Positions 60,787 through 64,000 of a DNA stretch of 64,000 bases are shown one piece after another. The number at the start of each line of letters is the position of its first letter. Positions within the stretch are counted from its first letter, which is position 1. Made by a program: the position numbers and the translations under genes. The DNA lies in contig ML133473.1 of the NCBI GenBank assembly GCA_003864495.1, forward strand, positions 893,540 through 957,539, read 5' to 3'. The notes under the pieces are model-generated. The model made no database searches. It saw only the letters and a list, made by a program, of their open reading frames with translations, and had not been told where the DNA came from. The stretch comes from Nemopilema nomurai. Lineage: Eukaryota > Cnidaria > Scyphozoa > Rhizostomeae > Rhizostomatidae.

Positions 60787-63191
60787 TCATTGAACAGAGA
60801 ATCTTTGCAACAGACTGTCTTCCTTAAACGGGGAAAGATGGTTTGGTCCACTGTGACCCCAGATGGATATTGCTTTGGTCCCCTGTTGAATATTGTCGGA
60901 AGGAATTGATGCAGGTTGAAAATTGCCGGAAGGAATTACTGCAGGTTGAATATTGCCGGAAGGAATTGATGCAGGCTGAAATTGCCACTGTACTGACTGG
61001 TTAGGCAACACAATACCACCTGCATTGGCATCCGGCTGCGTCTGTGAAATCAACGCAATGGCATCATAAAACAACTTCGCGATTACTACAATTAAAATTC
61101 AAAATCTTCTTAGACCATGGTTCGTATATAATGACTAAGAAAGAAGGGCTGTCTTGAAATGCATTTCTTAACCTGATTACCATATGTTCAGTAATCAATT
61201 TTGTAGGACTTACGTACTAAGCTATTGTGTATTTATATAATTGAAACATACAAAGGATTGGTTGTGCGGTGCTTTGGTTTATGGAATCACGCGGCTCTGC
61301 TCATTCGTAAAACATGTCTTTGTAGTTCACCAGGTTCTTGACTTACTCAACATGATGCAATGGCGATTATTTGAATATAAGCAGATAGGGCAATTCCATG
61401 CTTCAAAAATAAAAATCAGACCTGAACGCAGCGATTGAAGGGGCGATTAAAGCCAGAGAAAACTGGGGGACCATCACAGAAAATCCTTGGACAGTAATGT
61501 ACGGAAACAATATATTATCCTATAATGCCTTACTTTAAGTATCCTAATCTTCTCGTTTTAAAAATTTTTAAGTGGAGAATTAATGCATGCGGCAGTTTGA
61601 ATTCAATTCAATTCAATATGCCCGGGCAATAAATTCCTAAGCTACACAATTTCCTATAATACCTTATTTTTTCCGAGCCTCAATATTCTTAAAAGTTTTC
61701 AATTCTGACCCTAAAATTATTCTAAAACTGTTTTTGTCCAATACAAGATATGATTGTATTGTAATCAGGTTACACGGCTGTCAATGTCAGATAGCTTTTT
61801 AAAGGCCTATTGCAATACTGTTCCCACCCATGACCCAAAATGTCGAAGGCGGTCGACAAATCGCTGCGTTCAAATGCGCTTTCAACAAGAAACCTTCACG
61901 TACTTGGGTGCGAACACGGTGTGCCAGAAACGAGCCATAAACTAACGATACCAAGAGGATGAAAGCAGCGGTGAAAAGGAAGGCCATTACGCCGATGGAC
62001 AAATCTTTGCAGAATTCTAAAGATGTCAAATGAAGCAATGTTATCGCGAAAGCAAATGGTAATTGAGATAATCGAACGAAGACATACACGATAACTCTCT
62101 AAAGGAAAACTTAACCTTTGAACTTAACCCGTGAACCATATTAAATGAGTGGGCAGAAATTTCGCGACTTTTGGCATTTTTCGCAAAATAGCGAGTTTTT
62201 GCTCGCGAAAATAAAGAAAGTTCTCGAAACGCCAAAGTTTTTCCATCAAATTTTTCTCGTTTCTTTAATCTTCTACGCCGCTGTTCTTTAATGACTACCA
62301 ATCTTTTGTCTTTTGGGCTATAGCACTGCAAGCGCATACTAGTAAATTATGATTTTCTCCACTTGTCTTTAACTGCAAAATCTTTCAGGCGAAAATGCAT
62401 TTCTTTGGTCGCAAAAGTTTTTGTCGCGATATTTGCAGACAAAATCTGCAAGTTATGACCTCAATTTTGCGATTTTCCGATTTTCCTTATGTAGAATCCC
62501 TCGCAAGTTAATTAGGGGGGGATAGGACACTACATCTTTTACACTGTTATACATGGATAAACTTGATATCAACGTGGTAGCCATCATTGGTAAATCGCAA
62601 TTCTAGATAGAAAGGATACTCCTGAAACTTCAAGTTACTTACCACTGGAGCATTTGCGGTATAAAGCGACAGTAGTTATACCATCCCACACGGTAAGACC
62701 AGCAATTGGAAAAAATGAAATGAGGCACGACAACCAGTACCTCAAAACCTGCAAAAAATTGTTGTGACAAATCTTATTTTCAAGTAGAAGCAAATGGCAC
62801 AAGAGAGAACTACGAACAGTGCCACTCGTGTCGTATTACTTGGGCATATTTCTCCCTTATTTCTATTGGCACTTTAACATTCAATCGTTGAAGTATCAGA
62901 TAGTACTAGTGTCAGTACAATAGACGTTTTCTGCAATGAACAAATGTATTCCATCAAACCTAAAGCTATGAACATGTTGTCATCCCCAATTTGGCACATC
63001 TTAGTCTCAGTTTGTTCAAATTTACACACACAAATTCAACTGCATTTTAATTCACAAGGGCAGGTACCAATCCCTCTAGCTGTGCAAGACATTTTGTGTT
63101 AAGGATGGAGAGGTTCAAAGAGTGGCATACATACATGAGTCCGTTCCTTCCTTGCTCCCGCATTGATTCCATTAATTCCACACCCCAAAAA
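60787..63191 (-). CDS. MS4A-like four-transmembrane protein 4, 3' part (gene runs off the right edge)
   Basis: Minus-strand exons: 63191-63135 (57 nt), 62748-62643, 62016-61904, 61041-60787, all GT-AG and in phase. The 57-nt exon reads FLGCGINGINAGARKERTH, matching the Gly/Ala-rich TM2 end of the other three genes (FILCGVAGIIAGAVKTKRS in gene 3). TM3 is WLSCLISFFPIAGLTVW, a Cys-containing loop follows (YRKCSSEFCKD), and TM4 is MAFLFTAAFILLVSLVYG. The tail is long (about 90 residues) and polar, with three PSGN/PSDN-type repeats (IPSGNIQPA). The upstream exons for the N-terminus and TM1 are not in the window. It is the most divergent member and lies on the opposite strand. Function inferred from the fold. 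Confidence 0.75.
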
Positions 63192-64000
63192 CTAGAGCAT
63201 AAAGAAAAAGGTCATTTTAAGAATTAAAATCAGCCAATGCTTCAAAGTAGTCAAATTAAAAAAGCTGAGACTGTTTTGTTTGACAAATTACGTATGCTGA
63301 TAAGGTCCGAGCCATGATGATGATGATGATAACAGCGATGATCATAAGGATGATGATTATGATGACATTATTATTATTATTATTTGACGAATACACTTTT
63401 TCATTTTTCCGTTAATTTCTTCTGCTTGTGATTGTAATATTATTTTTTGTAAACCCATGCTAGCCAATTGCAAATTATCTTTGTAATAGGTAAATTTGTA
63501 ACTGTAGTTTTGATTGAATTGAAAATGAAAGGTTTTCACTATTATTATAATAATTTGTTTAAAATGTGTCGCTCTCTCTCCATCGACCAAAAAAACAAAC
63601 AGTATCTGATTTCTAAACTTTCCAACATTTTCATCCGTACTACGTACTACATATTATGTTGCAAAAATTAACCCTGGGAAAATCCAGAATTATACCTTTT
63701 TCAATTTTGGCTGTTTTATTTCTTTTTTCATTTTTTCCTTCTACCTTACGATTGTTATAGTTTTTCTTGTAAAACCAGGCTAGTCAATTGCAAATTACCT
63801 TTGTAATGGTGAAATTTGTAATTGTAGTTTAAGTTGAATTGGATATGAAATGTTTCCATTATTATTCTTATTGTTGTTTTTATTATTATGATAATGGTGA
63901 TGATGATGACAGTGCTGATCAAGATGACTACTCAGAGCCTTATGAAGTGAACCTCTATTTGCTTCGAAACAGTTGAATGAAAAAATACTTTTTGAACTCA
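63192..64000. other. Intronic or flanking sequence at the right edge
   Basis: GAT and TTA microsatellites lie at 63313-63382 and again near 63860-63915. A degenerate direct repeat of about 120 bp (63428-63545 and 63752-63865, sharing GCTAG then CAATTGCAAATTA and CTTTGTAAT) is present. No exon of the minus-strand gene was found here. Confidence 0.55.

Overview
The window is AT-rich eukaryotic DNA, most likely from an animal and probably an anthozoan cnidarian (sea anemone or coral). The genes are split by GT-AG introns. They sit among satellite DNA, many minisatellites, MITE-like inverted repeats, a decayed LINE and a P2X7-C-terminal-like fragment of a type common in cnidarian genomes. The clade is inferred from this mix, not from a marker gene. 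There is no operon structure and no prokaryotic signal. All gene models were read by eye from splice consensus and reading-phase continuity.

Layout. 1-5330: a satellite array with a unit of about 176 bp, entering from beyond the left edge. 5976-9407: a 3.4-kb palindromic, TTAA-bounded element with a decayed, once-spliced P2X7-like fragment at its centre. 9408-15558: minisatellites and two weak minus-strand gene candidates, one of them a short coiled-coil protein at 13620-14155. 15559-28220 (+): an 11-exon gene for a predicted 838-residue type I membrane protein. It has a signal peptide, five CUB or CUB-like modules each on a symmetric phase 1-1 exon, a Ser/Thr/Lys-rich stalk, one transmembrane helix and a tail with six tyrosines. 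31033-33950, 36830-43882 and 48086-52721 (+): three five-exon genes for small four-transmembrane proteins resembling the MS4A/CD20-like family. The first two are a recent segmental duplication and both keep a possible alternative last exon. 60787-63191 (-): the 3' part of a fourth, divergent family member that runs off the right edge.

How the parts fit. The window combines a tyrosine-tailed CUB receptor with a cluster of MS4A-like tetraspan genes. In vertebrates MS4A proteins act in the membrane beside signalling receptors, so a shared membrane or immune-like role is a reasonable but untested idea. The rest is repeat-driven structure: a 33-bp intronic minisatellite open on both strands, a 91-bp repeat expanded differently in the duplicated genes, a 1.2-kb foldback element in an intron, a G-rich G-quadruplex-prone array, a tRNA-like element inside inverted repeats, and an 895-bp tandem duplication whose copies differ mostly by homopolymer indels and may be an assembly artefact.
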